DNA from: Chloroflexota bacterium
Lineage (GTDB): Bacteria > Chloroflexota > Anaerolineae > UBA1429
Direction of reading: 5' to 3'
DNA length: 17,309 nt
Assembly: GCA_012513595.1 (NCBI GenBank)
Contig: JAAZBY010000244.1
Span: forward strand, 1 to 17,309
The notes beneath the pieces were generated by a model. It saw only the letters and a program-made list of their open reading frames with translations, made no database searches and was not told the origin of the DNA. Both the position numbers and the translations under genes were made by a program. This document shows positions 1 to 8,317 of this stretch, piece by piece; positions within the stretch are counted from its first letter, which is position 1, and each line of letters begins with the position of its first letter.

Positions 1-2682
1 CTGCTGATCGCTCTCTTTGCCTACGCCGTGCTCAGCAACCTGGGTGAGCTAGAGCGGGTGGGCACCATCCTGGCGCACGGCGCCTGGCCCTGGCTGCTGG
101 CGGCGGTGCTCGCCGAGGCGACCTTTTACGCGGGGAACGCGTTCCTCTACTACCGGGTGCTCACGCTGGTGGGGGTGCGCGGTCGCTATCTTGGGTATGT
201 TCCCCTTGGCGTCTGCGCCCTGTTCATGAACGCAACCCTGCCAACCGGCGGGACGGGCGGTGTGGCGCTCTACGCCGACGATGCGGCCCGCCGCGGCGAG
301 TCTCCGGCGCTGGCGACCGCCGGCGCCCTGCTGGTACACGTCCTGAACCTGCTGTCCTTCACGCCCTTCCTCACCTGGGCGATCGTGTACCTGTCGCAGC
401 AGTCCGCGCGCGGTAGCTATCACACGGTCACGGCGGCGCTGTACTATGCCTTCGCCCTGGTTCAGACGGGCCTGCTGGCGCTGGCTTTCGGGCGCCCTGT
501 GGCCATGCAGGCCCTCCTCGGCTGGATCCAGACCAGCGCCAACGGCGTGGCCCGCCTCCTGCGCCGGCACCCCTTTCTCGCCGAGGGCTGGGCGGAGCGC
601 AGCGCCGCCGAGTTCGCCGCCGCCGCCGCACCGCTGCGGCAGAGCCCCTGGCAGGTCATCGCCCTGCTCCCGGTGGCTGCGGGGCTCCACTCGGCGCACA
701 TGGTCACGTTGGGGGCCGTGTTCCGCGCCTTCCACGGGCCGGTGCCCGTGGCGTTGCCGGTCGCCGCCTACGTGATCGCCTTCCTGTTCCTCACCATCAG
801 CATCACTCCACAAGGGGTCGGCTTTGTCGAGGAAGCCATGGCGGCGACCATCTCCGCCCTGGGCCTCCCGATGGCCGAGGCGGCCATTATCCCGTTCGCC
901 TACCGCGGCCTGGCCCTCTGGCTGCCGCTGGGCGTTGGGTTCCTGATGCTGCGCAGGCTGCGGGCCTTTGGCGCGGCCAGGCGCCCACGGCGCGCCGCTT
1001 GGCTGGTGCGGTTCGCGAGCGTGTTGTTGATCGCCATCGCCGTGCTGGGCATTCTGCGCACCATTCTGCCCGCGGTGCCCCCTCGCTTCCCGGTGACCGC
1101 AGCGCTGGGCAGGCGGCCTGCCAGCCCACTGGCCAGCGCGTCCTCTGTACTGGTGGCCTATGGCCTGCTGGTGAACGTGCGCGGCCTGCTGGAGCGGAGG
1201 AGGCAGGCCTGGCAAGGCGCGATGGCCCTCCTGGGCGCTGCCCTGGCCTGTAGCCTGGCCGTGTGGCACGACTATGCCGCCGCCAGCCTGATCGCTGGGA
1301 CGGCCACGCTGCTCTGGTTCCAGAAGGGCGCCTACTATGCCGGGCGCGAGTCGCCGCGCTGTGGGCAGGCCGGGCGCGCTCTGCTCTCTGGCGCGCTGCT
1401 CACCATCACCTTTGGCACTCTCGGCTTTGTGCTCTTGACCGGGCAGTATGCGGAGCCTCCCTCGCTCTCCACCGCCCTGCAGCAGACGTTGGCGCTGCTC
1501 GGCGTGGGCTCCGCCGCGCCGCTCACGCCCCTGACGGAACGCGCCCTGCAGTTCCCCACAGTGGTCAGGAACGTGGCGCTGGCTGCGGGCCTGTACGCGC
1601 TGGCCTTGCTCGTGCGCGCCGTGGCCGCGCGCCGTCCGGCCTCCGCCGCAGAGCGCCGCCAGGCCGACGGCATTGTGCGCGCCGCGGGACGCGGCCCGCT
1701 GGCCCACCTGTCCCTCTTCCCAGACAAGGCCTATAGCTTCGGCCCGGGTGAGTCGCTGGTGGCTTACGTGCGGCAGGGGCGGGTCGCCCTGGCCCTCGGG
1801 GACCCGGTCGGCCCCGAGCAGACGGCCGGGGCCACCGTCGCGGCGTTCGTGGCGCGCTGCCAGGCGCGCCGGCTGCTGCCGGCCTTTCACCTCGTGAGTG
1901 GCGACCATCTGGAGACCTACCGACGTTCGGGCCTAGAGGCCATGCTGGTAGGCTATGAAAGCAGCATAGACCTGGGCGCCCTCGAGGAAAGGCCCGCCGA
2001 GGACCCCGCCCTGCAGGCCAGCGAGCAGCGCCTGGCTTTGCGCGGCCACACCCTGTGGGCCTACCCGCCCCCCCTGTCGGGCGAGGTGATGGATGAGCTG
2101 GAGATCGTGAGTGAGGAATGGCTGGCCACACGCCGCCAGTCCGAGATGCGCTTCTCGGTAGGCTGGTTCGACGAGGCCTATGTGCGCACCTGTCCCGTGA
2201 TCGTGGTGCGCGACGCGTCAGGGCAGATATCGGCCTTTGCGAACATCGTGCTGGCCCCGGGCAGCGGTGACGCCACTTTGGACGTCCTCCGCCAGCGTGC
2301 CGACGCCCTGCCCGGGACGCTAGAGTTCTTGCTGATGGCCGCCTTCCGCTGGTCCGCCGCGCGCGGCGCGCGCTGCTTCAGCCTGGGCCTCACGCATCCG
2401 GTCTCCTCGGCCGCCGAATCGGCAAGGGCGCCAGCAGCGCGGGCGGCGGCCAGGCTGGCGAGGCACCTTCAAGCGCTACACGGGTTTCGCGGGCTGCGCC
2501 ACCTCTTCTTGCGCTTCGCTCCCGCGTCTTCCCCCCTATACCTGGTCTACCCCGGGGACGAGGCCCTGCCCGAGGTCGTCGATGCTATCATCGCCGCAGA
2601 CCTGGGCACGCGCCCCTGGGCGGCCATCGTGCGGCGCCTCTTCGGCAGCCGGCGCCACAGACCTGCCGGGGGCCGTCCGTGA
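1..2682 (+). CDS. mprF: MprF-like phosphatidylglycerol aminoacyltransferase/flippase (5' end cut off)
   Basis: Proteins of this family transfer an amino acid, usually lysine, from aminoacyl-tRNA to phosphatidylglycerol and flip the product, lowering the negative charge of the membrane. The frame is open from base 1 and reads LLIALFAYAVLSNLGE, which looks like the first membrane helix, so the gene starts left of the window; the GTG at base 28 is probably internal. Counting from that GTG (884 residues), 1-320 is the polytopic flippase region (lysylphosphatidylglycerol synthase TM/UPF0104 type) with the motif TPQGVGFVEEAM at 260-271. Residues 325-535 hold further hydrophobic helices. Residues about 545-870 are a soluble DUF2156 (GNAT-like) synthase domain with PGTLEFLLMAAF at 762-773, SLGLTHP at 785-791 and PLYLVYPG at 836-843. 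The two-part architecture is that of full-length MprF. The amino acid transferred cannot be read from the sequence. The next gene has its own promoter. Confidence 0.85.
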   Translation: MLIALFAYAVLSNLGELERVGTILAHGAWPWLLAAVLAEATFYAGNAFLYYRVLTLVGVRGRYLGYVPLGVCALFMNATLPTGGTGGVALYADDAARRGESPALATAGALLVHVLNLLSFTPFLTWAIVYLSQQSARGSYHTVTAALYYAFALVQTGLLALAFGRPVAMQALLGWIQTSANGVARLLRRHPFLAEGWAERSAAEFAAAAAPLRQSPWQVIALLPVAAGLHSAHMVTLGAVFRAFHGPVPVALPVAAYVIAFLFLTISITPQGVGFVEEAMAATISALGLPMAEAAIIPFAYRGLALWLPLGVGFLMLRRLRAFGAARRPRRAAWLVRFASVLLIAIAVLGILRTILPAVPPRFPVTAALGRRPASPLASASSVLVAYGLLVNVRGLLERRRQAWQGAMALLGAALACSLAVWHDYAAASLIAGTATLLWFQKGAYYAGRESPRCGQAGRALLSGALLTITFGTLGFVLLTGQYAEPPSLSTALQQTLALLGVGSAAPLTPLTERALQFPTVVRNVALAAGLYALALLVRAVAARRPASAAERRQADGIVRAAGRGPLAHLSLFPDKAYSFGPGESLVAYVRQGRVALALGDPVGPEQTAGATVAAFVARCQARRLLPAFHLVSGDHLETYRRSGLEAMLVGYESSIDLGALEERPAEDPALQASEQRLALRGHTLWAYPPPLSGEVMDELEIVSEEWLATRRQSEMRFSVGWFDEAYVRTCPVIVVRDASGQISAFANIVLAPGSGDATLDVLRQRADALPGTLEFLLMAAFRWSAARGARCFSLGLTHPVSSAAESARAPAARAAARLARHLQALHGFRGLRHLFLRFAPASSPLYLVYPGDEALPEVVDAIIAADLGTRPWAAIVRRLFGSRRHRPAGGRP

Positions 2683-2732
2683 ACGCCCTGCGCCTCCCCC
2701 CGGTGCCCGCATAGTGCGCCAGCGAAGCGACG

Positions 2733-2761
2733 TTGACACTGCCGCGCGATGAGCCTATCCT
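2733..2761 (+). promoter_or_regulatory. Sigma70-type promoter of the MFS gene
   Basis: A consensus -35 TTGACA (2733-2738), a 17-bp spacer and a -10 TATCCT (2756-2761, 4 of 6 matches) lie just after the mprF-like gene. Transcription would start near 2768, giving an untranslated leader of about 76 nt before the ATG at 2844. The TTG of the -35 box can be misread as the start of a longer open frame. Confidence 0.65.
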
Positions 2762-2843
2762 CATTGGCGTTGCGGCCGGTGGGCCACTCCACAGGCCTCG
2801 TGTTGTCTCATCTACTGATAGCAACCGGAGGAGTCGCCGTCTG

Positions 2844-4106
2844 ATGAAGGGCTGGAAACGCAACCTGTATGCCATCTGCGGAGCGCAGCTCCTCACCTTG
2901 ATTGGCTTCTCGTCCTATGGCTCGTTCCTCCCCTACTACCTGCAGACCTTTACCTCGTTTTCTGACACGGAGGCCATGAACTGGACGGCCGGCTTCCAGA
3001 CCGCCGGCATGTTGGCGATGATGTTCGCGGCGCCAATCTGGGGCGGCCTGGCCGATCGCTACGGCCGCAAGATCATGCTCATCCGCTCGACCGCGGCGGC
3101 GATGGTCCTCGTCTTTCTGATGTCGCTGGTCCACACCCCGGGCCAGATGCTCGTCCTGCGCGTGGCCCAGGGGATCATGTGTGGGACAGTCTCTGCAGCC
3201 ATGACCCTGGTGGCCACGGGCACGCCGGAGGCCAGCCTGGGCCGTTCGCTGGGCATGCTGCAGATGACCCAGTTCGTGGCCAACGCCGTGGGCCCCTTCC
3301 TTGGCGGGCTGGCGGCTGATGCCTTTGGCTATCGCGCGGTGTTCCCGGGCGCCGCCGGGCTCATGGCCCTCTCGACAGTAACGATCATCTTCCTGATCCG
3401 TGAGACGCGCGACGCCAAGGCACCGCAGCCGGCTCGCCCCCGCGCCAGGCTCGGCGTGGGCACCATCCTCCAGCTGGTGGGGGCCAACTCGCTGCTTCTC
3501 GTCGGCAGCCTGGCCGGCACGAGCTTTGCGAACTCGGTGCTCAACCCCGTCATCCCGATGTACGTCAAGGCGCTGGCCCCGGATTCGCCGCACCTGGCCA
3601 CGCTGTCGGGCAGTTTGACCTCGATCACGGCTGTGTCTGCGGCGCTGGCCGCTGTGGGGATCGGCTGGGTGGGGGATCGCTTTGGCCAAAAGCGCACCCT
3701 GGTGGTGAGCATGACAGGCGTCGCCCTGCTAGCGATACCTCAGGCCTTTGTGGCCACGGCCGGGCAGCTGATGATCTGGCGGGGCATCCACGGGATTTTC
3801 ATGGGGGGCATCATGCCCACGGCCAACGCCCTGCTGGCCCGCTCCGCCCCCGCCGATCGGCGCGGGGCGGTGTTGGGCTTTTCCTCCGGGGCGCAGGCCG
3901 GCGGGAACGCCCTGGGCCCCACGGTGGGGGCCGGGGTTGCCGATGCGTTCGGCATGCCGGCTAGCTTCCTGGCCACCTCGGCGGTGTTCGCCGTGCTGAC
4001 GACGCTGGTGGGGATCTTCGTCCGGGTGACGCCGGCACCCAATCTAAATGATGCCGTCGTCGACGGGGCGCTCCCCTCTCCCGCCCAAGAGGAGAGGGAG
4101 GCCTAG
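2844..4106 (+). CDS. MFS transporter, drug-efflux type
   Basis: This is a 420-residue, 12-helix major facilitator superfamily permease, probably a proton-driven exporter in the inner membrane. I chose the ATG at 2844 because GGAGGA at 2827-2832 is a strong ribosome binding site and the segment upstream in the same frame runs through the promoter. MFS motif A is at residues 67-79 (GGLADRYGRKIML), between helices 2 and 3, and is repeated in the second half at 264-276 (GWVGDRFGQKRTL), as expected for the two six-helix halves. A hydrophilic linker (RETRDAKAPQPARPRARL) lies at about 186-203. Length and motifs fit the MdtG/TetA-like multidrug efflux group, but the substrate cannot be inferred. The C-terminus ends in an acidic tail. 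Confidence 0.85.
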   Translation: MKGWKRNLYAICGAQLLTLIGFSSYGSFLPYYLQTFTSFSDTEAMNWTAGFQTAGMLAMMFAAPIWGGLADRYGRKIMLIRSTAAAMVLVFLMSLVHTPGQMLVLRVAQGIMCGTVSAAMTLVATGTPEASLGRSLGMLQMTQFVANAVGPFLGGLAADAFGYRAVFPGAAGLMALSTVTIIFLIRETRDAKAPQPARPRARLGVGTILQLVGANSLLLVGSLAGTSFANSVLNPVIPMYVKALAPDSPHLATLSGSLTSITAVSAALAAVGIGWVGDRFGQKRTLVVSMTGVALLAIPQAFVATAGQLMIWRGIHGIFMGGIMPTANALLARSAPADRRGAVLGFSSGAQAGGNALGPTVGAGVADAFGMPASFLATSAVFAVLTTLVGIFVRVTPAPNLNDAVVDGALPSPAQEEREA

Positions 4107-4142
4107 CACCCTCCCGGTGCGTGCTGGTGTGCTTGGTAAGGA

Positions 4143-4174
4143 AGAGGCCCCTCGCCACTTGGCGAGGGGCCTCT
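4143..4174. terminator. Hairpin terminator between convergent genes
   Basis: AGAGGCCCCTCGCC (4143-4156) pairs perfectly with 4161-4174 around a 4-nt ACTT loop, giving a 14-bp stem. It lies 36 nt after the MFS stop and about 67 nt beyond the sialidase stop on the other strand, so it could end both transcripts. Only a weak T-rich tail (GTTCGT) follows, which is common in GC-rich genomes. Confidence 0.7.
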
Positions 4175-4240
4175 GTTCGTGGGCGAGTCGGCTCCGGCGC
4201 GGCACCAGCGCCAGGAACGAAGGCCCTCCTGCGGGGCCGT

Positions 4241-5386
4241 CTAGGCCGGGCCGGGGCGCCAGATCGTTGCAGCGATGTGGCGCTCCCCATCGCCGTCCGG
4301 CCGGTCGTTCCAGTAGTAGACGGTGACGATCGCCCCGTCCGAGCGCTCCACCGTGCGCGGGTAACCGAGGTCCGGGCTGCCGCCATCGTCACGCAGGACG
4401 ATCTCGGCCCCCCAGGTGGCGCCGTCGTCGGCACTGAGGCGGGCGCACATGCGGAAGGGCGGGCCGTCCCGGTCGCCGTAGGTCAGGCAGAGCCGTCCGT
4501 CGTACAGGCGGGTCAGCGTGGGCGGGTTGCCGCTGTGCCCGCCGCTCCGGAAGGTCACTGGCCGGGCCAGCCAGGCCCATGAGGCGCCATCATCTTCGGA
4601 GGCATATAGGTCGATCCAGGCGCCCCGCGCCCCGGAGGCATCCCGCCCTCCGCGGCAGCGCACCGCGCACAGCATGCGCCTCTCCGACAGGCGCAGCCCC
4701 GCCGGCATAATGGCGAACCCTTCCGGCTCCGGGCCGATCCAGGACAGGAACGGGAAGGTGCGGCCCCCGTCGGTGGTTCGGGCGCAAAAGACGCGACCCT
4801 CCTCTCCGCTGGACTGCTTGTTGGCCGTCAGAAAGACGGTGGCCGAGCGCGGGCCGTCGATGGTGTAGGAGGTGCGCGCCGCGATCCCGGGCTGGCCCCA
4901 ATCGGGCAGCCAGTAAGGGCCGTTCCAAGTGTGGCAGCGGTCGGCGGAGTAGTAGTAGAGCGAGCGCACCCCGCGGCGCAGCCCGGTGCGGGCGAACATC
5001 AGCGCCAGGTTCGGGTCAGCCATGTCGATGCCGCCCGGCGGATCCTGAGGCAGGTTGGCGGAGGACGGGTCGGCCAGGGCGACGCCCAGGCCCAGCGCCT
5101 CAACCATGTGCTCATCGGCGGACAGCGCGCGGCCGCCCGGCGTCGGCCCTGAGAAGGGCGCGGCAGCCCAATGGGCCCCGCCGTCCTGGCTGCGGGCCAG
5201 CATGGTCACAAAGGGCCTCTCGCGGTCGCGCGCGTGCGAAGTGGTGCTGGAGAGGTGGTAGCCCAGGGTAAAGCCGACCACGATCTCGTCGCGCCCGGTT
5301 GCGGACCCCGGCCAGGACCAGATGCCATAGTTGGCCGGCCAGCCGGCGAAGCGGCCGGGCTGGCGGAAGACGGTCACCTGCTGCAT
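4241..5386 (-). CDS. Sialidase/BNR Asp-box beta-propeller protein
   Basis: This 381-residue protein has five Asp-box (SxDxGxxW) copies: SQDGGAHW (66-73), SADRCHTW (147-154), TTDGGRTF (204-211), SEDDGASW (263-270) and SADDGATW (328-335). The second and third are degenerate. Regularly spaced Asp boxes mark the six-bladed propeller of exo-alpha-sialidases and related proteins. A canonical N-terminal FRIP motif is not visible (the equivalent region reads GRFAGWPAN), so sialic acid specificity is not established. There is no signal peptide, so it is predicted cytoplasmic unless exported by another route. The start is supported by GGAGGG six bases upstream. It lies 25 bp after the GHL10 gene on the same strand and is probably co-transcribed with it, suggesting a shared role in glycan breakdown. 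Confidence 0.75.
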   Translation of the reverse strand: MQQVTVFRQPGRFAGWPANYGIWSWPGSATGRDEIVVGFTLGYHLSSTTSHARDRERPFVTMLARSQDGGAHWAAAPFSGPTPGGRALSADEHMVEALGLGVALADPSSANLPQDPPGGIDMADPNLALMFARTGLRRGVRSLYYYSADRCHTWNGPYWLPDWGQPGIAARTSYTIDGPRSATVFLTANKQSSGEEGRVFCARTTDGGRTFPFLSWIGPEPEGFAIMPAGLRLSERRMLCAVRCRGGRDASGARGAWIDLYASEDDGASWAWLARPVTFRSGGHSGNPPTLTRLYDGRLCLTYGDRDGPPFRMCARLSADDGATWGAEIVLRDDGGSPDLGYPRTVERSDGAIVTVYYWNDRPDGDGERHIAATIWRPGPA

Positions 5387-5411
5387 AGCGGTCCCTCCGT
5401 TGGGTCGCTCG

Positions 5412-6824
5412 TCACGGCCAGTTGGCCGGCTGGGCGTACGGTCCGGCGCGCAGGGCGTCGAGGTAGCCGTTCCCCCTCAGGTAGGCGAGCCGGAAGATGA
5501 CGTGCCCGCGTGCCCCCATGTCCCTGGAGATCTGGATCCGCGCGGCGATCTCCTCGAACGGCAGGCTGGAGGTCTGACCCGCGTCGTACGCGCCGATGCC
5601 GGGCAGCATCAGGCGCCCCTGGGCGCTGGCCGCCTGGTCCGACACGCCGGCACTCCACAGCGCCCGCGCCTCTGCGTAACCGCTGCCCAGCTCCGATTGT
5701 GTGCTCCAGGTGTAGAGCATCGGCGTCACAAAGTCCACACTGCCGTCGGCCAACCAGGCATAGTAGTCCTGGTACATATCGTCGTACCCACGCGTGGTGG
5801 TGACGCAGAGCGGCGCCCGGTACTCGCCGCTCGGCCCCGGCGGTCTTTCGATGCACACCACGTTGCGGTACTGCGGCCAGCCCGCCGCTGACACCCAGAT
5901 GCCTGGGCGCGCGGCGCGCACCTGGGCGGCCACGCGGGCCACCAGCCTCGCCACCCCCTCGCGCTGGTAGGCTCCGCGCCAAGCCTCGTCGCTCACCCCA
6001 GGGCAGGCCGGGTCGGCGCCGCAGGCCTTGACCGTGAGCTCATCGTACGAGTAATCCCTGCCCGGGTAGCGCACATAGTCCAGGTGGATGCCGTCCACGA
6101 CATAGCGCGTGGCGATGTCCGTCGCGACCGCGGCAATGTGCTCCTGCACCTGAGGAGCAGCCAGGTTGGCGTTCAGGTATGCATTGGCGTCGTAGCTGGC
6201 GCCGTTGCCCTGTGAGTCCTTGACGCGCCAGTCATTGCCCAGTCCGTAGCCCCCCGGGACCATGGACGGCGCCCAGCTCAGCCGGTAGAGAAGTGCTGGC
6301 GGTGTGAGGTTATCGGGCGGCACGGGCTTGGTGGGGTCGGCGGGCCACTGCCAGACGGGCGCCACATTCATCCAGGCGTGCACCTGCAGGCCCGCGGCAT
6401 GGGCGCGCCACACCATCTCGGCCAGCGGGTCCCAGCCCGGATCCTGCCCCAGGTCCTGAGGCGAAGTGCCCGTGAGGTTCGCCGCCCAGGGCTCCAGCCC
6501 CGGGGTGTAGTAGGCATCGCCAGCAGCCCGCACCTGGAAAAAGATCGTGTTAAAGCCGCCCTGCACCACGTCGTCCACCACCTGCTGGATCACCTCTGCC
6601 CTGGGATAGGTGCTTCGCGGGCTCCAGTCGTAGCGGCTGACCCACACGCCGCGGATCTCTGGAAGGGGCTCGGGCGTCGGCGACGGCGTCGGGATCACCG
6701 CCGAGTGGACCTCGGGAAGGTACAGCGGCGCGGGGCTCGCCCCGGAAACGGCCGAAGGAAGGAACACGAGGAAGGCAACCATGGCCACCAGCCCGTAGGC
6801 CAGGACTCGGCGCGTCGGAAGCAT
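5412..6824 (-). CDS. Secreted GHL10-family glycoside hydrolase (YngK/DigH-like)
   Basis: This 470-residue protein begins with a signal peptide or anchor (hydrophobic 8-28, possible cleavage near SAVSGA), then a short P/S/T-rich linker (44-53). The catalytic domain, about 55-460, is of the glycosyl hydrolase-like 10 (DUF187) type, a TIM barrel. Family landmarks are EIRGVWVSRYDW (56-67), FNTIFFQVRAAGDAYY (91-106), PGWDPL (129-134), AAGLQVHAWMN (143-153) and GIHLDYVRYPG (245-255). E. coli DigH (YddW) of this family cleaves denuded peptidoglycan glycan strands; Bacillus YngK is another relative. Whether this one acts on peptidoglycan or an external polysaccharide is open. AGGAG lies about 8 nt before the ATG. 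It diverges from the C39-like peptidase gene and leads the sialidase-like gene. Confidence 0.85.
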   Translation of the reverse strand: MLPTRRVLAYGLVAMVAFLVFLPSAVSGASPAPLYLPEVHSAVIPTPSPTPEPLPEIRGVWVSRYDWSPRSTYPRAEVIQQVVDDVVQGGFNTIFFQVRAAGDAYYTPGLEPWAANLTGTSPQDLGQDPGWDPLAEMVWRAHAAGLQVHAWMNVAPVWQWPADPTKPVPPDNLTPPALLYRLSWAPSMVPGGYGLGNDWRVKDSQGNGASYDANAYLNANLAAPQVQEHIAAVATDIATRYVVDGIHLDYVRYPGRDYSYDELTVKACGADPACPGVSDEAWRGAYQREGVARLVARVAAQVRAARPGIWVSAAGWPQYRNVVCIERPPGPSGEYRAPLCVTTTRGYDDMYQDYYAWLADGSVDFVTPMLYTWSTQSELGSGYAEARALWSAGVSDQAASAQGRLMLPGIGAYDAGQTSSLPFEEIAARIQISRDMGARGHVIFRLAYLRGNGYLDALRAGPYAQPANWP

Positions 6825-6881
6825 TGTGGGACTCCTGGGTTCTTATCAGTAGCAGTGTGCGTGGCGCTTGCGGCCAGGCCA

Positions 6882-6911
6882 AGTATACACGGCCCGCCCA
6901 CGGCCTGCCAG
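6882..6911 (-). promoter_or_regulatory. Candidate promoter of the GHL10-sialidase operon
   Basis: On the minus strand a -10 box TATACT (6887-6882, 5 of 6 matches) is preceded by an 18-bp spacer and CTGGCA (6911-6906, 4 of 6 matches to TTGACA). The predicted start near 6875 gives a leader of about 50 nt. The -10 is good; the -35 is only fair. Confidence 0.45.
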
Positions 6912-7017
6912 CCACCGGCATCGCCCCAGCGCCACATTTCACGGGGCCTTCACGCTCCGCCCTGACCCCGCTGATAGAGTAAGGGCGCACGTAGGCGGGT
7001 AGCGGAGAGGGAGGTCC

Positions 7018-8274
7018 ATGGCGCGCTGGGCTGCACGGGTCAGGAGGGTGGCGCTCCTGCTGGGGCTGGTATGGGCGGGGGTGTTCGGCTTCCAGCCGAC
7101 GGCCGGCCCAGCCGCGCCGGTTGCAGGCCTGCCGCAGGCGTCGGGCCTGCAGGGCGCCGTCGCCTGGCCAGCGGCCCCCGAGGCGGTCGCGCTCCTGGCC
7201 ACCGACCTGGCCGCGCTGCCGGTGCCCTACTATTCGCAGCGCGACCAGCGCTGGGGCTGTTCACAACTGGGTACCTGTGGCTGCAACCTGAACGGCTGCA
7301 CCACCGAGTCGTTCACGACCATGGCCGACGCCGGGTGCTACCCCACCTCGCAGGCCATGATCTTTGCCTACTATGCGGGTGGGTCGTTCCTTGACCCGGG
7401 GGCCTACAACGAGTGTCTGCGGGCCAACCAGGGGTACACGGCGTTCCCGGCCGCCTGCTCCAGCGGCGCCTGCGGCGCCCTCGACGACCCCCCGGCCGGC
7501 TGCCGCCCCGCGGGGCTGCAGTACCTGGGGCCATCGCTAGACAAGGCCGTCCTCGATGAGGACCTACAGAACGGGCACCCGGCCATTGCCGTCGTGGGCG
7601 TGGGCGTCCCTGGGCGTCTGCCGCACGCCGTTGTCGTGGTCGGCAAGCGGGGCGGGAACTATGTCGTCAACGACCCGTTCTACGGCGCCGCGCCCCACTC
7701 GCGCAGCGAGGTCAGCCCTGGCGAGATCTATGGCTTTCACCGCTGGACGGGGCCGCTCCCTGGCTCGGTGGCCGCGGCGCTACCGCAGGCCGGCGCCCTG
7801 CCCCAGCAACCGGCTGCGCCGCCCCAGGGGATCCCACGGCCGTTCGCCGGTGACCAGGCCGCCACCACGCCCGCGCCCGCGGCCTCGCGGGCGGCCTACG
7901 CCGGCGACCTCACCGTGCCCGACGACACCGCGCTGCCCGCCGGCCGCGCCTTTGCCAAAGCCTGGTCGATGATCAACAGGGGGGAGGCCGCCTGGCCGGT
8001 CGGCACCAGGCTGGAGCACGTCGGAGGCGCGCCGCTCGGCGACCGCGACGCGGTGCCGGTGCCCGCCGCACGCCCCGGGCAGGCCGCCGCGGTGGTGGTG
8101 CCCATGCGCGCGCCCCAGAGCCCCGGGGCCGTCCGCAGCGACTGGCGCCTGGTAACGCCAGACGGGACTCCCTTTGGGCCAACCCTGTACGTGGAGATCA
8201 CCGTCACGCCGCGCGTGAGCCGCTTCCAGAACAACTGGAGCATGTTCGAGCAGGCCCACCGGCGCGAGGGCTAG
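7018..8274 (+). CDS. Secreted C39-like cysteine peptidase with C-terminal NBR1-type Ig domain
   Basis: This 418-residue protein starts with basic residues and one hydrophobic stretch (11-25), a signal peptide or N-terminal anchor. Residues about 66-240 form a C39-like (Peptidase_C39_2) papain-fold domain: oxyanion Gln in YYSQRD (Q74), catalytic Cys in AGCYPTSQAM (C107), His in LPHAVVVVGK (H203) and Asp in YVVNDPF (D219). The catalytic set is intact. The domain also has extra cysteines (C81, C87, C89, C94, C133, C147, C152, C162), probably disulfides outside the cell. A Pro/Ala/Gln-rich linker (about 241-295) leads to an Ig-like domain of the NBR1/Nbr1-central type (about 297-396: VPDDTALPAG, KAWSMINRGEAAWP, WRLVTPDGTPFGP). 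Ribosome binding site GGGAGG precedes the ATG. Its substrate is unknown; the Ig domain probably anchors or presents the enzyme at the surface. Confidence 0.8.
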   Translation: MARWAARVRRVALLLGLVWAGVFGFQPTAGPAAPVAGLPQASGLQGAVAWPAAPEAVALLATDLAALPVPYYSQRDQRWGCSQLGTCGCNLNGCTTESFTTMADAGCYPTSQAMIFAYYAGGSFLDPGAYNECLRANQGYTAFPAACSSGACGALDDPPAGCRPAGLQYLGPSLDKAVLDEDLQNGHPAIAVVGVGVPGRLPHAVVVVGKRGGNYVVNDPFYGAAPHSRSEVSPGEIYGFHRWTGPLPGSVAAALPQAGALPQQPAAPPQGIPRPFAGDQAATTPAPAASRAAYAGDLTVPDDTALPAGRAFAKAWSMINRGEAAWPVGTRLEHVGGAPLGDRDAVPVPAARPGQAAAVVVPMRAPQSPGAVRSDWRLVTPDGTPFGPTLYVEITVTPRVSRFQNNWSMFEQAHRREG

Positions 8275-8317
8275 CGACCGCGCCGGCCGCCTGCCGCACT
8301 CCCCGACCGCCCTGCCC

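Noticed and set aside
49..1908. 619-residue minus-strand open frame opposite the mprF-like gene
   Set aside because: Low-complexity Arg/Gly/His/Gln-rich translation with no recognisable domain, lying wholly antisense to a well-supported membrane protein gene.
2733..2843. N-terminal extension of the MFS transporter from TTG at 2733
   Set aside because: This segment contains the -35 and -10 promoter boxes and has no ribosome binding site before it, while GGAGGA precedes the ATG at 2844.
6949..6980. Promoter for the C39-like peptidase gene (TTCACG ... TGATAG/TAGAGT)
   Set aside because: Either the spacing or the -10 match is poor in each alignment I tried.
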